Source: Amphibacillus marinus
Lineage (GTDB): Bacteria > Bacillota > Bacilli > Bacillales > Amphibacillaceae
Length of the DNA stretch: 64,000 nt
NCBI RefSeq assembly: GCF_900110345.1
Contig: NZ_FODJ01000005.1
Coordinates: 163,438 to 227,437 of the forward strand
Direction of reading: 5' to 3'
Part shown: one piece after another, positions 45,671-54,319 of the stretch
Layout: every line of letters starts with the position of its first letter
Position numbering within the stretch: position 1 is the first letter of the stretch
Made by a program: the position numbers and the translations under genes
The notes under the pieces: generated by a model
What the model was told of the DNA's origin: nothing
Database searches by the model: none
Seen by the model: the letters and a program-made list of their open reading frames with translations, nothing else

Positions 45671-47314
45671 ATGACAAAACGATGGCTATTTCTAATTAGT
45701 TTAATTTCTTTTCTTTTTATTATAACGGCGTGTGCTTACGGTGATGAAGGTGGGCAAGCCGATAATACGAATGATAATGGTACTGAAGAAGTAGATGAGA
45801 CAGGAGATGGACCTAGTCAGGGTGGACGGGTCTCGATCCCGATTGTTGCTGATCCCACCTTTAACCCTTGGCATCCAAATGCGTATGCTGAGTCAAATGT
45901 AATTAACCGGGTGTTATTTAATGGCTTAACCAAGTTTGGGAAAGACGGGTTACCAGCACCAGCCTTAGCAGCAAGCTGGGAAACCACTGAAGATGGTCTT
46001 GTCTGGACGTTTAATTTGCGTGATGATGTCAACTGGCATGATGGTGAGCAATTTACCGCTGAAGACGTTGCTTATACTTTTAATGAAATTACCTTAAACA
46101 GTGAACTTGGTGCTAATAGTTCCTCTTATTTCAATAATGTTGAGAATGTTGAGATTGTTGACGAATTTACGGTGAATTTTAATCTATCTTCACCAGTTGC
46201 AGCTTTACCAGCATACCTGAGCTTTAATACTGAAATCATTCCAGAGCATATCTTTGCTGGTGAGGACCCTTGGGATTTAACTAGCTTTAATAAAGAGAAT
46301 CCGATTGGCACAGGACCATTTAAACTAAAATCTTATACGTCAGGGCAAAGTGTTGTCCTTGAACGAAATGAAGATTACTTTGATGGGGTTGCTTATTTAG
46401 ATGAAATTGAATATAAAGTGTTAGCTGATGCCAACACACACGTTGCGCAATTATTAAGTGGTGAGCTTGATATTTTCGCGTTAGATGATACGTCAGCGAT
46501 TGAACGAATAGAGAGTGCTGATGATATTACAATTGTTGGTCGAGAAACACCACGTTTCTTCTGGTTAATCTTAAATCAAAATATTGAGCAGTTCCAAGAT
46601 GTTCGCTTGCGCCAAGCGATCATGCATGCCATTGATCGCCAAAACATTATTGATACCATTTTACAAGGCTATGGTTCAATTGCAGATGCGGGTATTGCAC
46701 CAATCTTAAGTGAGTATTATACCGATGATGTAACACGCTATGATTTCGACCAAGATCGTGCGAGAGAATTACTTGCAGAGATTGGTTATGAGGAGAATGC
46801 TAACGGCTTTGTTGAAATGGATGGTGAACCATTAACGATTAGCTTTGATGTTGGTATCCAAGGTGATTTAGAAACCATTGCGCAAATGGTCCAACAGTAT
46901 CTTATTCAAGTTGGAATTGATGTTCAATTGAATACAATGGATTGGAATAGTATGATTGATCAAGTCGTTATTGAACGTGATTATGAAATGTCACTAAACT
47001 GGTGGCGTTATCCAGCAGATCCAGATTTAACAGCATATATGCACTCGGATAATGCCGATACGGGCAATAACATCCCTAATTATCGCAATGAAGATTTGGA
47101 TGCACTATTAGAAGCTGGTGGACAAGCGAGCACAGTAGAAGAGCGACAAGAGATTTATCTAGAAGCACAAGCGTTAATGGCTGAGGAGCTTCCATACCTA
47201 TTCTTATGGTATCCACAGGAGGTACAGGTAAGACAACAGTCATTGCAAGGTATTCCTGAATTAGCCTTTGGTGATGCACTCTACTATACAAATGAATGGT
47301 ATATCGAGCAATAA
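45671..47314 (+). CDS. Peptide-binding lipoprotein, OppA/DppA type
   Basis: This 547-aa SBP_bac_5 lipoprotein has an ITAC lipobox (C21) and an acidic linker. Family motifs include VFNGLTKFGKDGLPAPALAASWE, WTFNLRDDVNWHDGEQFTAEDV and NPIGTGPFKLKSY. It should deliver di- or oligopeptides to the permeases that follow. I chose the ATG at 45671, with AAAGAGGGA upstream; the longer frame overlaps the dipeptidase stop. A hairpin after the gene (47354-47384) may set the ratio of binding protein to permease. Confidence 0.9.
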   Translation: MTKRWLFLISLISFLFIITACAYGDEGGQADNTNDNGTEEVDETGDGPSQGGRVSIPIVADPTFNPWHPNAYAESNVINRVLFNGLTKFGKDGLPAPALAASWETTEDGLVWTFNLRDDVNWHDGEQFTAEDVAYTFNEITLNSELGANSSSYFNNVENVEIVDEFTVNFNLSSPVAALPAYLSFNTEIIPEHIFAGEDPWDLTSFNKENPIGTGPFKLKSYTSGQSVVLERNEDYFDGVAYLDEIEYKVLADANTHVAQLLSGELDIFALDDTSAIERIESADDITIVGRETPRFFWLILNQNIEQFQDVRLRQAIMHAIDRQNIIDTILQGYGSIADAGIAPILSEYYTDDVTRYDFDQDRARELLAEIGYEENANGFVEMDGEPLTISFDVGIQGDLETIAQMVQQYLIQVGIDVQLNTMDWNSMIDQVVIERDYEMSLNWWRYPADPDLTAYMHSDNADTGNNIPNYRNEDLDALLEAGGQASTVEERQEIYLEAQALMAEELPYLFLWYPQEVQVRQQSLQGIPELAFGDALYYTNEWYIEQ

Positions 47315-47353
47315 CACTTAAGAAGTAACCCATTTTTTAAAAAAACAAACTGG

Positions 47354-47384
47354 TGGTGTTCCTAGCTTGGTCTAGGTAACACCA
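47354..47384 (+). promoter_or_regulatory. Intercistronic hairpin between oppA and oppB
   Basis: TGGTGTT plus CCTAG pair with CTAGG plus AACACCA around a short loop, with one bulge. It lacks a clear U-run, so it is more likely an mRNA-stability or partial-attenuation element than a full terminator. Confidence 0.65.
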
Positions 47385-47445
47385 TCATTGTTAAATCTTA
47401 TCGAATAAACGTTGTTAACTAATGTAAGGTAAGGAGAGGATAACA

Positions 47446-48396
47446 ATGCTCCGTTATATATTAAATCGATTTGGGCAAAGTCTTGTCCTCATGTTAATGG
47501 TAACCATGATCACTTTTTTTCTCATTAACTTGGCGCCTGGTGGTCCATCCAGTGTTGTACGGATGGAAGCATCGCAGGAGGAGCGACAGGCAATTATTGA
47601 TCGGCTTGGTCTGGATCAACCGGTTATTGTACGTTACGGTGAGTGGTTAGTGAATGCTGTCCAAGGTGACTTGGGAACATCCTTTAATACGAGTGAACCT
47701 GTTATTCAGCGCATTATGAGTAGATTACCATACACAATTGAATTAACGGTATTTACTATTCTTGTTTCTGTGTCAATTGGGATAATCTTTGGGGTTATTT
47801 CTGCCATTAAACGTGGCAAGGCTCAAGATCATGTCATTAACTTTACGAGTGTTATTGGTCTGTCAATTCCCTCCTTTTGGCTCGGGTTAATGTTTATTCT
47901 ATTATTTTCAGTAGAATTAAGGTGGCTTCCCTCATCTGGTGTTGGTCCTAGGGGAGCGGATTTTGAGTTAATGACCTATTTGCGCCATTTAATTATGCCT
48001 GTCGTGATTTTATCAATGACGGTGTTGCCTAATATTGTTCGTTTTACCAGATCGTCAATGCTAGAGGTAATCTCGCAAAATTATATTCGGACAGTTAGAG
48101 CAAAAGGTGCTAAAGAAGCTGTCGTTTTATATATCCATGCGTTAAGAAATGCCCTGATACCCGTTATTACCATTATTGGTGTGCTTATTCCAAGGCTACT
48201 AAGTGGGGCAGTCATAACGGAAGCGATTTTTGGCTGGACAGGGATTGGATCATTAATTATTGAAGCAGCAAATAGTCGTGATTATCCACTAGTAATGGGG
48301 ATTACCGTCATCATAACCTTTGTCGTAATTGTGAGTAATCTTCTCGTTGACCTTATTTATTCACAAATTGATCCACGTGTTAAAAATGTTGCATAG
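47446..48396 (+). CDS. Peptide ABC transporter permease, OppB/DppB type
   Basis: This 316-aa permease has about six hydrophobic segments. The N-terminal LRYILNRFGQSLVLM opening and the loop NYIRTVRAKGAKEAVV are typical of DppB/OppB. An AGGAGAGGA site precedes the ATG. The OppC-type partner begins 13 bp later with an AGGAGGTGA site, so the two are cotranscribed. Confidence 0.92.
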   Translation: MLRYILNRFGQSLVLMLMVTMITFFLINLAPGGPSSVVRMEASQEERQAIIDRLGLDQPVIVRYGEWLVNAVQGDLGTSFNTSEPVIQRIMSRLPYTIELTVFTILVSVSIGIIFGVISAIKRGKAQDHVINFTSVIGLSIPSFWLGLMFILLFSVELRWLPSSGVGPRGADFELMTYLRHLIMPVVILSMTVLPNIVRFTRSSMLEVISQNYIRTVRAKGAKEAVVLYIHALRNALIPVITIIGVLIPRLLSGAVITEAIFGWTGIGSLIIEAANSRDYPLVMGITVIITFVVIVSNLLVDLIYSQIDPRVKNVA

Positions 48397-48409
48397 GAGG
48401 TGATCAGAC

Positions 48410-49303
48410 ATGGAGAAAATAGTTAGTCAACAGCTAGACGAACAAGTCGTAAAACCAGCCCGTCCACCGAAGTATACGTTCTGGACAGGGCTAAGGCAAA
48501 ACAAGGTGGCCTTTGGTGCGTTTATCTTTCTTGTGCTCATTCACTTAATTGTATTTATTGGACCTCTGTTCTGGTCATACTCTGCTTCAGAAATGACGAC
48601 ATCAGGACCATTGGCAAGCTGGTCGTGGCAACATCCATTTGGCACTGATGATATTGGTCGAGATGTGTTTGCCCGGATGATGTACGGCGGCAGGATTACC
48701 TTACTTGTTGGGCTATGTGCCATGCTGTTTTCATTGCTAATTGGAACAGTAATTGGGGCATGTGCTGGATTCTTTGGCAAGATTACTGAAGCAATTTTAA
48801 TGCGCTTTACGGAAGCAATGATGGCGATTCCGAATTTCTTCTTTGTTCTCGTTGCATTAACGGTTTTAGGGACTACCCCTGTAATGGTTGTGGTTGTCAT
48901 CGCGTTATCAGGCTGGATGGAGGTGGCGCGGGTAGTTTATGGAGAAACCTTGCGTTGGAAGGAATATGAGTTTGTTGAAGCTGCGCATTCGGCCGGAGCA
49001 AAGCCATTAAGGGTATTGGTGAAATACATTATCCCTCAAGTGTTGCCATCTATTATTGTCTCGGGGACCTTAATGATTGCATGGGCAATTCTAACCGAGA
49101 GTGCAATTAGTTATTTAGGGTTAGGTATTCAGCCACCAACACCAACTTGGGGCAATCTACTGCAAAATGCCCAGCAATATTTATGGACTGCACCTGTGTT
49201 AGGGGTTCTTCCTGGAGCGGCAATTACCATTATTGTCCTTGCCTATAATTTTCTTGGTGATGGCTTAAGGGACGCGTTAGATCCGAAATTTATTAAAAAA
49301 TAA
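48410..49303 (+). CDS. Peptide ABC transporter permease, OppC/DppC type
   Basis: This 297-aa permease starts with a cytoplasmic tail, then about six membrane segments. The HPFGTDDIGRDVFARMMYGGR motif and the ATPase-contact loop EYEFVEAAHSAGAKP are characteristic of OppC/DppC. It completes the importer with OppB, OppDF and the lipoprotein. Confidence 0.92.
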   Translation: MEKIVSQQLDEQVVKPARPPKYTFWTGLRQNKVAFGAFIFLVLIHLIVFIGPLFWSYSASEMTTSGPLASWSWQHPFGTDDIGRDVFARMMYGGRITLLVGLCAMLFSLLIGTVIGACAGFFGKITEAILMRFTEAMMAIPNFFFVLVALTVLGTTPVMVVVVIALSGWMEVARVVYGETLRWKEYEFVEAAHSAGAKPLRVLVKYIIPQVLPSIIVSGTLMIAWAILTESAISYLGLGIQPPTPTWGNLLQNAQQYLWTAPVLGVLPGAAITIIVLAYNFLGDGLRDALDPKFIKK

Positions 49304-49318
49304 TCGGGAGGTTTCAAT

Positions 49319-50152
49319 GTGGAAATAACGATTAATGATAATACGTTATATTACGAAATACATGGAAATAGTGAAGGTAAAACGATCTTTTTTATTCATG
49401 GCGCACCTGGCTTAGGGGATTGTAGAAGTGATATTAAGGCATTCGAAGCATTGGGTGACACGTACCGCTTAGTTTTTATTGATATGCGTGGTTCTGGAAG
49501 ATCGGAGGGCAAACCACCGTTTACCCACGAACAATGGACGGCAGACATTGAAGCACTACGTCAAGAGCTAGTTGGTGAGCGGATTAAAATTCTCGGTGGA
49601 TCTTATGGTGGATTTCTGACGCTAGAGTATGCCTTGAGATATCCAGATAGCATCACACATGTGTTATTGAGAGACACGGCACCAAGTAATAATTTCGATC
49701 ATTTATCAATTGATCGGGCGCTAGAAAGTGATTTGCCAGGCGTATCAGAGGAAAAGCTAAGGAAGCTATTTGAGGGGCGCGTTGATTCAAATGAGGAATT
49801 AAAAGAAATGTTTGCAGCGATTCAACCTTTATATACTGTTAAGTATGATGAGGCGGCCGTTAAACAAAGAATTGAATCAATTTACTATCGTTACCAAACC
49901 CATAATTTCGCTTTTAGTCATAACAAACCTAATTTTAATCTCGTTAATGATTTAGAAAAAATTAAAGTACCGACACTAGTAACGGTGGGACGGCATGATT
50001 GGATTACTCCTGTAATTTGCTCCGAAATAATTGCCGACAAAGTACCCCAATCTAAACTGGTCATCTTTGAGAACAGTGGCCACTCTCCACAAATAGAAGA
50101 GAATGAGGCCTATATTAGCTTGGTTCGTCAATTTCTTGTAGAAACCAATTAA
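49319..50152 (+). CDS. Proline-iminopeptidase-like alpha/beta hydrolase, S33
   Basis: This 277-aa protein has the alpha/beta hydrolase fold with an oxyanion HGAPG motif near residue 28, the nucleophile S95 in GGSYGG, an Asp in GRHDWITP and a His in SGHSPQIEE. DMRGSGRS fits S33 prolyl iminopeptidases, which release N-terminal proline. The start is GTG at 49319, after GGGAGG; an overlapping ATG at 49317 opens only three codons. It ends the peptide operon and should process imported peptides. Another hydrolase activity is possible. Confidence 0.82.
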   Translation: MEITINDNTLYYEIHGNSEGKTIFFIHGAPGLGDCRSDIKAFEALGDTYRLVFIDMRGSGRSEGKPPFTHEQWTADIEALRQELVGERIKILGGSYGGFLTLEYALRYPDSITHVLLRDTAPSNNFDHLSIDRALESDLPGVSEEKLRKLFEGRVDSNEELKEMFAAIQPLYTVKYDEAAVKQRIESIYYRYQTHNFAFSHNKPNFNLVNDLEKIKVPTLVTVGRHDWITPVICSEIIADKVPQSKLVIFENSGHSPQIEENEAYISLVRQFLVETN

Positions 50153-50237
50153 TGCGGTTTTTACAGATGAAACATTCAGCTTTTTAATTAGCTGCTCTTA
50201 GCATAGTGAAGTTGTTAAGGATAGATTAAAATATTAA
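50153..50237. other. Gap after peptide operon
   Basis: No clear terminator follows the hydrolase gene. This short stretch leads into the inverted-repeat element that starts at 50238. Confidence 0.3.
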
Positions 50238-50860
50238 TAACTCAACTTTCGCACACTGTAAACAGTCATTAAGCCTTGCGCGTGTTTGGGGGAGTGGGCA
50301 TGCACTACCTATGTTGACTTTCATATCAGTTCGACGCGCTATGTCGTTCCGAAAAGCAATGGGATCGCTTTCCGCGGGGCTGGCTTCGGGCCTACAGGAT
50401 GTAGGTCAGTTAGACGTTGTCCCAGGACGGGACGGGTTTAGTCTAACAACCCACTTTTGGCGCATAATGCGCGCCAAAAGTGGATCTTCAGCTCATCCTC
50501 TTCCCGCAGGAGTCTCACCCATTGCTTATCCCCACTTGATTGGATATTCATCATGAATGAATCCGTTTAAAATCAGGAATAGAAGGGGAAATAGTGCTTA
50601 TTATCGGTTATCCAGTTAAGGTGCTGACATTTGCTGCTTCAAAAGCCGCCCTCTACTATCTTTTCGACCGACAAGGTGTAGCTCTAATACTGAGATAAAG
50701 CGAACATATCCCCACTAGGGGTTAATAACGATAGCTTTATTTAAGAAAGGACTGATTTATCAAACGAGCTACTGGTTCTGTCAATCCGTAAACTTAATCC
50801 TTCGCCCACCCTTCAGCCAGCTTAGCTGAACCTGAATATGTTGATGCGAAAGTTGAGTTA
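50238..50860. mobile_element. 623-bp inverted-repeat element without transposase
   Basis: TAACTCAACTTTCGCA (50238-50253) and its perfect reverse complement TGCGAAAGTTGAGTTA (50845-50860) bound a non-coding element of 623 bp. The inside is more GC-rich than its surroundings at 50320-50530 and holds a perfect 13-bp hairpin (CCACTTTTGGCGC 50451-50463 / GCGCCAAAAGTGG 50471-50483). Phrases such as CGCTTTCCGCGGGG and CCCGCAGGAGTCTCACCC resemble dispersed intergenic repeats that I recall from Bacillaceae genomes. No transposase frame is present, so it may be a MITE-like or deleted insertion element. I could not define target-site duplications. Confidence 0.6.
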
Positions 50861-50916
50861 ATAAGAAAGTATATGGTTTAAGCATGTTATCAAAACCAGT
50901 GAACACTGGACCGCAC

Positions 50917-50950
50917 CCCAAAGTTAGCGTAAAGAGCCTAACTTTGGGTT
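50917..50950 (+). terminator. Orphan terminator-like hairpin
   Basis: CCCAAAGTTAG (50917-50927) pairs with CTAACTTTGGG (50938-50948), followed by TTTATG. No gene lies directly upstream, so it may be a leftover of a lost gene or belong to the nearby element. The rest of 50861-51095 shows no gene. Confidence 0.55.
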
Positions 50951-51100
50951 TATGTAAATTTTTGGATAATTGCAGTAGTCTTCTCTGTTTCACAAAGCTA
51001 GTTAAATTGTCTAACAAACTGTTTGAACGAATGTGTTTGCTGTGGTAAATTTTTAAATAACCTATTCATTCTTTTTCATTTCATTTCCTCCATTTTGTGG

Positions 51101-51106
51101 TATAAT
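51101..51106 (+). promoter_or_regulatory. -10 element of SAM riboswitch transcript
   Basis: TATAAT (51101-51106) is preceded by TGG, giving an extended -10. The -35 is weak (TTTCAT, 16-bp spacer). It places the transcript start just before the riboswitch. Confidence 0.6.
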
Positions 51107-51120
51107 TAGCGTAACAACAT

Positions 51121-51275
51121 ACGTTTATAAAGAGTGGACGAGAGAACTGGCTCTGTGACTCCACGGCAACCTGCCAAGGTAAGGTGCCCCGACCAGCAAA
51201 GTAATGACTTGCTTTGGATGATGAAGAATACGCTCAGAGACACCTCTTTCATCATTTGTGAAAGAGGTGTTTTTC
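51121..51275 (+). promoter_or_regulatory. SAM-I (S-box) riboswitch with terminator
   Basis: The aptamer core reads AGAGTGGACGAGAGAACTGG, then GTGACTCCACGGCAACC, followed by GGTGCCCCGACCAGC, matching S-box elements. GATGATGAAGA near 51217-51228 can pair with TCTTTCATCATT as an antiterminator. The terminator pairs ACACCTCTTTCA (51240-51251) with TGAAAGAGGTGT (51259-51270), followed by TTTTC. Family knowledge: high SAM favours termination, so the downstream gene is expressed when SAM or methionine is low. Confidence 0.85.
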
Positions 51276-51329
51276 GGGACTGTCACTCTTTAGCGGTGTT
51301 GTTCAAAGATTAAAAAGGAGTGATATTAA

Positions 51330-51650
51330 TTGAAGATTGATCGAAACGGTATGAGGCACTTACCATTTGAAACACTGATTACCGCTGTATCGCGTATTTT
51401 TCAAGATTTAGAGGACCATTATAGCTTTGATCTCCGAAAGCATGCAACAGAACCTGATACATATCAGCTTGTGATCGTTGATGATTGCTACCGCCATTTT
51501 AGACTTGCATTAACAGTCGGACAAATTATTGCGCTTATAGAAGAAAATGATGAAGCAGTAGAACAATATATCCGTGATTATTTAAATAAACAAGGTTTTT
51601 TCTTACCAAATGACCCGCTTTATTTTAAAATAACGGCTAGTGGAGAATAG
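51330..51650 (+). CDS. Unrecognised 106-aa protein under SAM riboswitch
   Basis: I do not recognise this protein. It is soluble, acidic, and predicted alpha/beta: an opening basic patch (MKIDRNGMRHLPFE), a helix, then LVIVDDCYRHFRLALTVGQI, and a helical end with EQYIRDYLNK. It has only one cysteine and no metal-binding cluster or signal peptide. The start is TTG at 51330, set by AAAAAGGAG. It is the only gene between the riboswitch and a terminator, so it should answer to SAM level. A role in methionine or sulfur metabolism is inferred from the switch, not from the protein. Confidence 0.75.
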   Translation: MKIDRNGMRHLPFETLITAVSRIFQDLEDHYSFDLRKHATEPDTYQLVIVDDCYRHFRLALTVGQIIALIEENDEAVEQYIRDYLNKQGFFLPNDPLYFKITASGE

Positions 51651-51655
51651 TTAAG

Positions 51656-51700
51656 GCAGTTGCGTGAAAGAGACTTCGCGCAGCTGCTTTACTTTTTTAT
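51656..51700 (+). terminator. Terminator after SAM-controlled gene
   Basis: GCAGTTGCG (51656-51664) pairs with CGCAGCTGC (51679-51687), with one G-U pair, followed by TTTACTTTTTT. Confidence 0.8.
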
Positions 51701-51723
51701 GAAAAAATAACTGGTCTATATGC

Positions 51724-51747
51724 AACCTACTTTAAATCACTAGCGTC
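51724..51747 (+). promoter_or_regulatory. ECF-type promoter before sigma gene
   Basis: AAC (51724-51726) and CGTC (51744-51747) are separated by 17 bp, the typical -35 and -10 of ECF sigma promoters. It lies just upstream of an ECF sigma gene and suggests autoregulation. Confidence 0.7.
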
Positions 51748-51775
51748 AAAATAAGTAATTGGAGGTGATACAATA

Positions 51776-52351
51776 ATGTCAGAATCAGGGTTAACCCTAT
51801 CAGAGCAATTTATTAGTACGGAGTTGGATTGGCTAGAGGAAGTGATTAATCAGCATGGGCAAATGGTGCAGAGAATTACTTATACATATGTTAAGGATCA
51901 TGCAACGGCAGAGGATTTAACACAAGAGATTTTTTTAAAAGTGTATCGGAAAATTGACAGTTTTCATTTTGATTCTTCATTTAAAACATGGATTTATCGA
52001 ATTGCAATTAATCATTGTAAGGATTATTTAAAAAGCTGGCATTATCGTCATGTGCTCGTAAATGAGTATAAAGTAATGCATACACAAGGATCAGTGGCAA
52101 ATAGTGTCTCACTTCAAGCTGGTGAAACTGCTCAAAATGAGCAACTGGTGAATGCGGTGTTAGCGTTACCTATTCGGTATCGTGAGGTGATCTTTCTTTT
52201 TTATTATGAAGACTTATCAATTAAAATGATTGCAAAGATAACCAAGTCTAAGGAAGGCACGATCAAGGCAAGGCTTAATCGTGCCAGAAAAATACTTCGA
52301 AAACAATTAGAACAGGAGGGCTACCATGAACGATCCATTGAACAATCTTAA
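51776..52351 (+). CDS. ECF RNA polymerase sigma factor, SigC-like
   Basis: This 191-aa sigma factor has region 2 (HATAEDLTQEIFLKVYRKI...FKTWIYRIAINHCKDYL) and region 4 (LPIRYREVIFLFYYEDLSIKMIAKITKSKEGTIKARLNRARKILRK). A GGAGGTGAT site supports the start. It overlaps the next gene, a PadR-like protein, by 26 bp, and an FtsW-like protein follows. The order sigma factor, PadR-like, FtsW/RodA-like recalls the Listeria SigC-LstR-lmo0421 module. A candidate autoregulatory promoter lies upstream. Confidence 0.9.
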   Translation: MSESGLTLSEQFISTELDWLEEVINQHGQMVQRITYTYVKDHATAEDLTQEIFLKVYRKIDSFHFDSSFKTWIYRIAINHCKDYLKSWHYRHVLVNEYKVMHTQGSVANSVSLQAGETAQNEQLVNAVLALPIRYREVIFLFYYEDLSIKMIAKITKSKEGTIKARLNRARKILRKQLEQEGYHERSIEQS

Positions 52352-52727
52352 GCAAGCGATGAATGAGACGGTTTTTAAAGAGGCACGTTTTTCTAATAAG
52401 AAACAGAAACAAACATTAGCAATAGCTGAACATGAAGCAAAGGCAGAGCTTGATTTTGCAATCTTAAAGCGGCTAGCTAGCCAAGCACTAACAGGTTATC
52501 AGCTGTATGAGCTCATTATTAATAGTGTGCAGTATCAAGAAGGTCAGCTCTATGTCACGTTACATCAGTTGGAGTTAAAGCAGTGGATTAAAGGAAGCTG
52601 GGACCAAGAGAATGCTGTGAAAACGTATTGTCTTGATCGTCTTGGGCAAAAGGAGTTAAAGCGGTTAGAAAAGTCAGGTAAGCGTGTTCCGGCCATTTCC
52701 TACTTTAAAAGAGGACATCAGCTATGA
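52326..52727 (+). CDS. PadR-like regulator, LstR-type
   Basis: This 133-aa protein starts with a short N-terminal segment (NNLKQAMNETVFKEARFSNKKQKQTL) that resembles the beginning of ECF anti-sigma proteins, followed by a PadR-like winged helix (about 45-125; ALTGYQLYELI and EGQLYVTLHQLELKQWIKG). In the Listeria module the matching protein LstR regulates the sigma factor. It overlaps both neighbours (26 bp with sigma, 4 bp with the FtsW-like gene), so the three are translationally coupled. Whether it binds DNA, the sigma factor or both is not visible. Confidence 0.8.
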   Translation: MNDPLNNLKQAMNETVFKEARFSNKKQKQTLAIAEHEAKAELDFAILKRLASQALTGYQLYELIINSVQYQEGQLYVTLHQLELKQWIKGSWDQENAVKTYCLDRLGQKELKRLEKSGKRVPAISYFKRGHQL

Positions 52728-53989
52728 GACAGCAGGTTGAGCGCTACTTAGCACAAGTTACGCAGTCGATTCGTTCAACGAAAGCGAGAGCGGCTGTAGA
52801 ACAAGAATTAACCTATCATTTTGAACAAAGAATTGATGCTTTAATGTCTCAAGGCTATCAAGAGCAAGAAGCAGAAGCTAAAGTCATTGAAGGGATGGGT
52901 AATCCACTTACAGTTGGGCAAGAAATGGCTAAAATTCATAAACCTACTATTGATTGGTTATTATTAAGTAACTACGTTATGATATTAGGTCTAGGCGTTA
53001 TCATTTTTTATGTTATTACCTTTCCGAGTCACATTAATCATATGCCGCTATTTTCAAGGCAACTCATTTTTGGCACGATTGGATTAGCGATTACACTTTT
53101 AATCATGTTCATAAACTATCGTTACTTGTTAAAGTGGTGGTATATAACATTGGTGATGGGCGGGCTATTAACAATTACGATGGAATTGTTTGGTAGTGAA
53201 ATTAGTGGTCGGCCATTTATTTTTTTATTTAATTGGAACATAAACAATTGGTTTACCATGCTATTTTACCTGCTCGGCTTTGCAGGGTTACTTAATAGTA
53301 GAATGAAGCAGGGGAAGTTGTATAGCTATACCACACTTATGTATTGGCTCCCGATTTATTTCTTTATCGATCAGGTTACTTTCCTAATTGCCGTTTTCTA
53401 CTTTATCACGTTAACAATAATGGTGTTGTTTGCTAATTTACGCTGGAAAGAAAAACTGACCATAATGACTGTGCAGTTAGCAACTGGATTAGCTTTTGCC
53501 GTTTATACTTGGACGCAATTTTCAGCTTATGTTCAGTTTAGATTAAGTGGATTCTTTTTTCCAAATGAACAGGGCGATCCCTACCTTTATCTTCAAATTA
53601 GACAGTTATTTAAGGAATCGACGATGCTTGGCAATCGTTCAGAATGGGGAGGCTATGAACTTGTTCACACTGAGTTAATCTTTCCCTATCTTGTCAATCG
53701 ACTAGGCTGGTTGTTTGGTGCTGTCCTGCTTTCGCTACTGATTCTATTGCTTGGTCGACTAGTTAAGATAGGATGGCAGACAAAAGACCCGTTCGGCCAG
53801 ACCCTTGTTGTATTAGGGACGACTGTTATTGGTCTTTCAATTGTTTGGAATACTGGCATGATGTTTGGCTTGTTACCAATTGCAGGTGTGCCATTGCCAT
53901 TCATTAGCTATGGCGGCCAGTTTACTGTAATTTTCTCAATTTACATTGGCTTAATTTTAAGCGTTAACCGAAAAAAACAATTGAACTAA
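52724..53989 (+). CDS. FtsW/RodA/SpoVE-like membrane protein with HAAS-like N-terminus
   Basis: This 421-aa protein begins with a helical cytoplasmic domain of about 75 residues (RQQVERYLAQVTQSIR...EQEAEAKVIEGMGNP), like the HAAS/permease-prefix domain found beside PadR-type regulators. About ten membrane segments follow. The C-terminal part keeps SEDS-family features: VHTELIFPYLVNRLGW and LLPIAGVPLPFISYGG. It may be a peptidoglycan polymerase relative induced under envelope stress. Sequence between these motifs is divergent, so activity is uncertain. Confidence 0.82.
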   Translation: MRQQVERYLAQVTQSIRSTKARAAVEQELTYHFEQRIDALMSQGYQEQEAEAKVIEGMGNPLTVGQEMAKIHKPTIDWLLLSNYVMILGLGVIIFYVITFPSHINHMPLFSRQLIFGTIGLAITLLIMFINYRYLLKWWYITLVMGGLLTITMELFGSEISGRPFIFLFNWNINNWFTMLFYLLGFAGLLNSRMKQGKLYSYTTLMYWLPIYFFIDQVTFLIAVFYFITLTIMVLFANLRWKEKLTIMTVQLATGLAFAVYTWTQFSAYVQFRLSGFFFPNEQGDPYLYLQIRQLFKESTMLGNRSEWGGYELVHTELIFPYLVNRLGWLFGAVLLSLLILLLGRLVKIGWQTKDPFGQTLVVLGTTVIGLSIVWNTGMMFGLLPIAGVPLPFISYGGQFTVIFSIYIGLILSVNRKKQLN

Positions 53990-54319
53990 CTCATCTGTTG
54001 TACGGGCATTCTAGCTTTATAAAAATTATCCACTGCTATTTACCTAGTCTAGCAAATAAGCATGACTAGCTATCTTAAAAAAAGTAGTCTAACGACTAGA
54101 TGACGGCGTTGATTCCAATTCTATGGTTTCAACGCTATTTGCTTTGCGATAGGATTAGTAAGTGATTGACCATGTCAATGATGATGTGCGTGTTAAATCT
54201 CCTCACAATCTTAAAGCTTTTACATTAAGACTTAAGCCCCTATTAAAAAAACTCCCTACTTTTGCCGTATTTAATTGATTGGTAGAAAGTCCGTATAATG
54301 GTTGGTGTGTGCTAAGTTG
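53990..54319. other. Gene-free stretch after FtsW-like gene
   Basis: I see no supported gene, clear terminator or repeat in these 330 bp. Confidence 0.4.

Noticed and set aside
50311..50556. Open frame inside the inverted-repeat element
   Set aside because: It covers the repeat-like GC-rich core and its hairpin; the peptide looks like translated repeat and has no good start site.
50781..51017. Minus-strand ORF across the right end of the element
   Set aside because: It spans the terminal repeat and an orphan terminator hairpin, and has no ribosome binding site.
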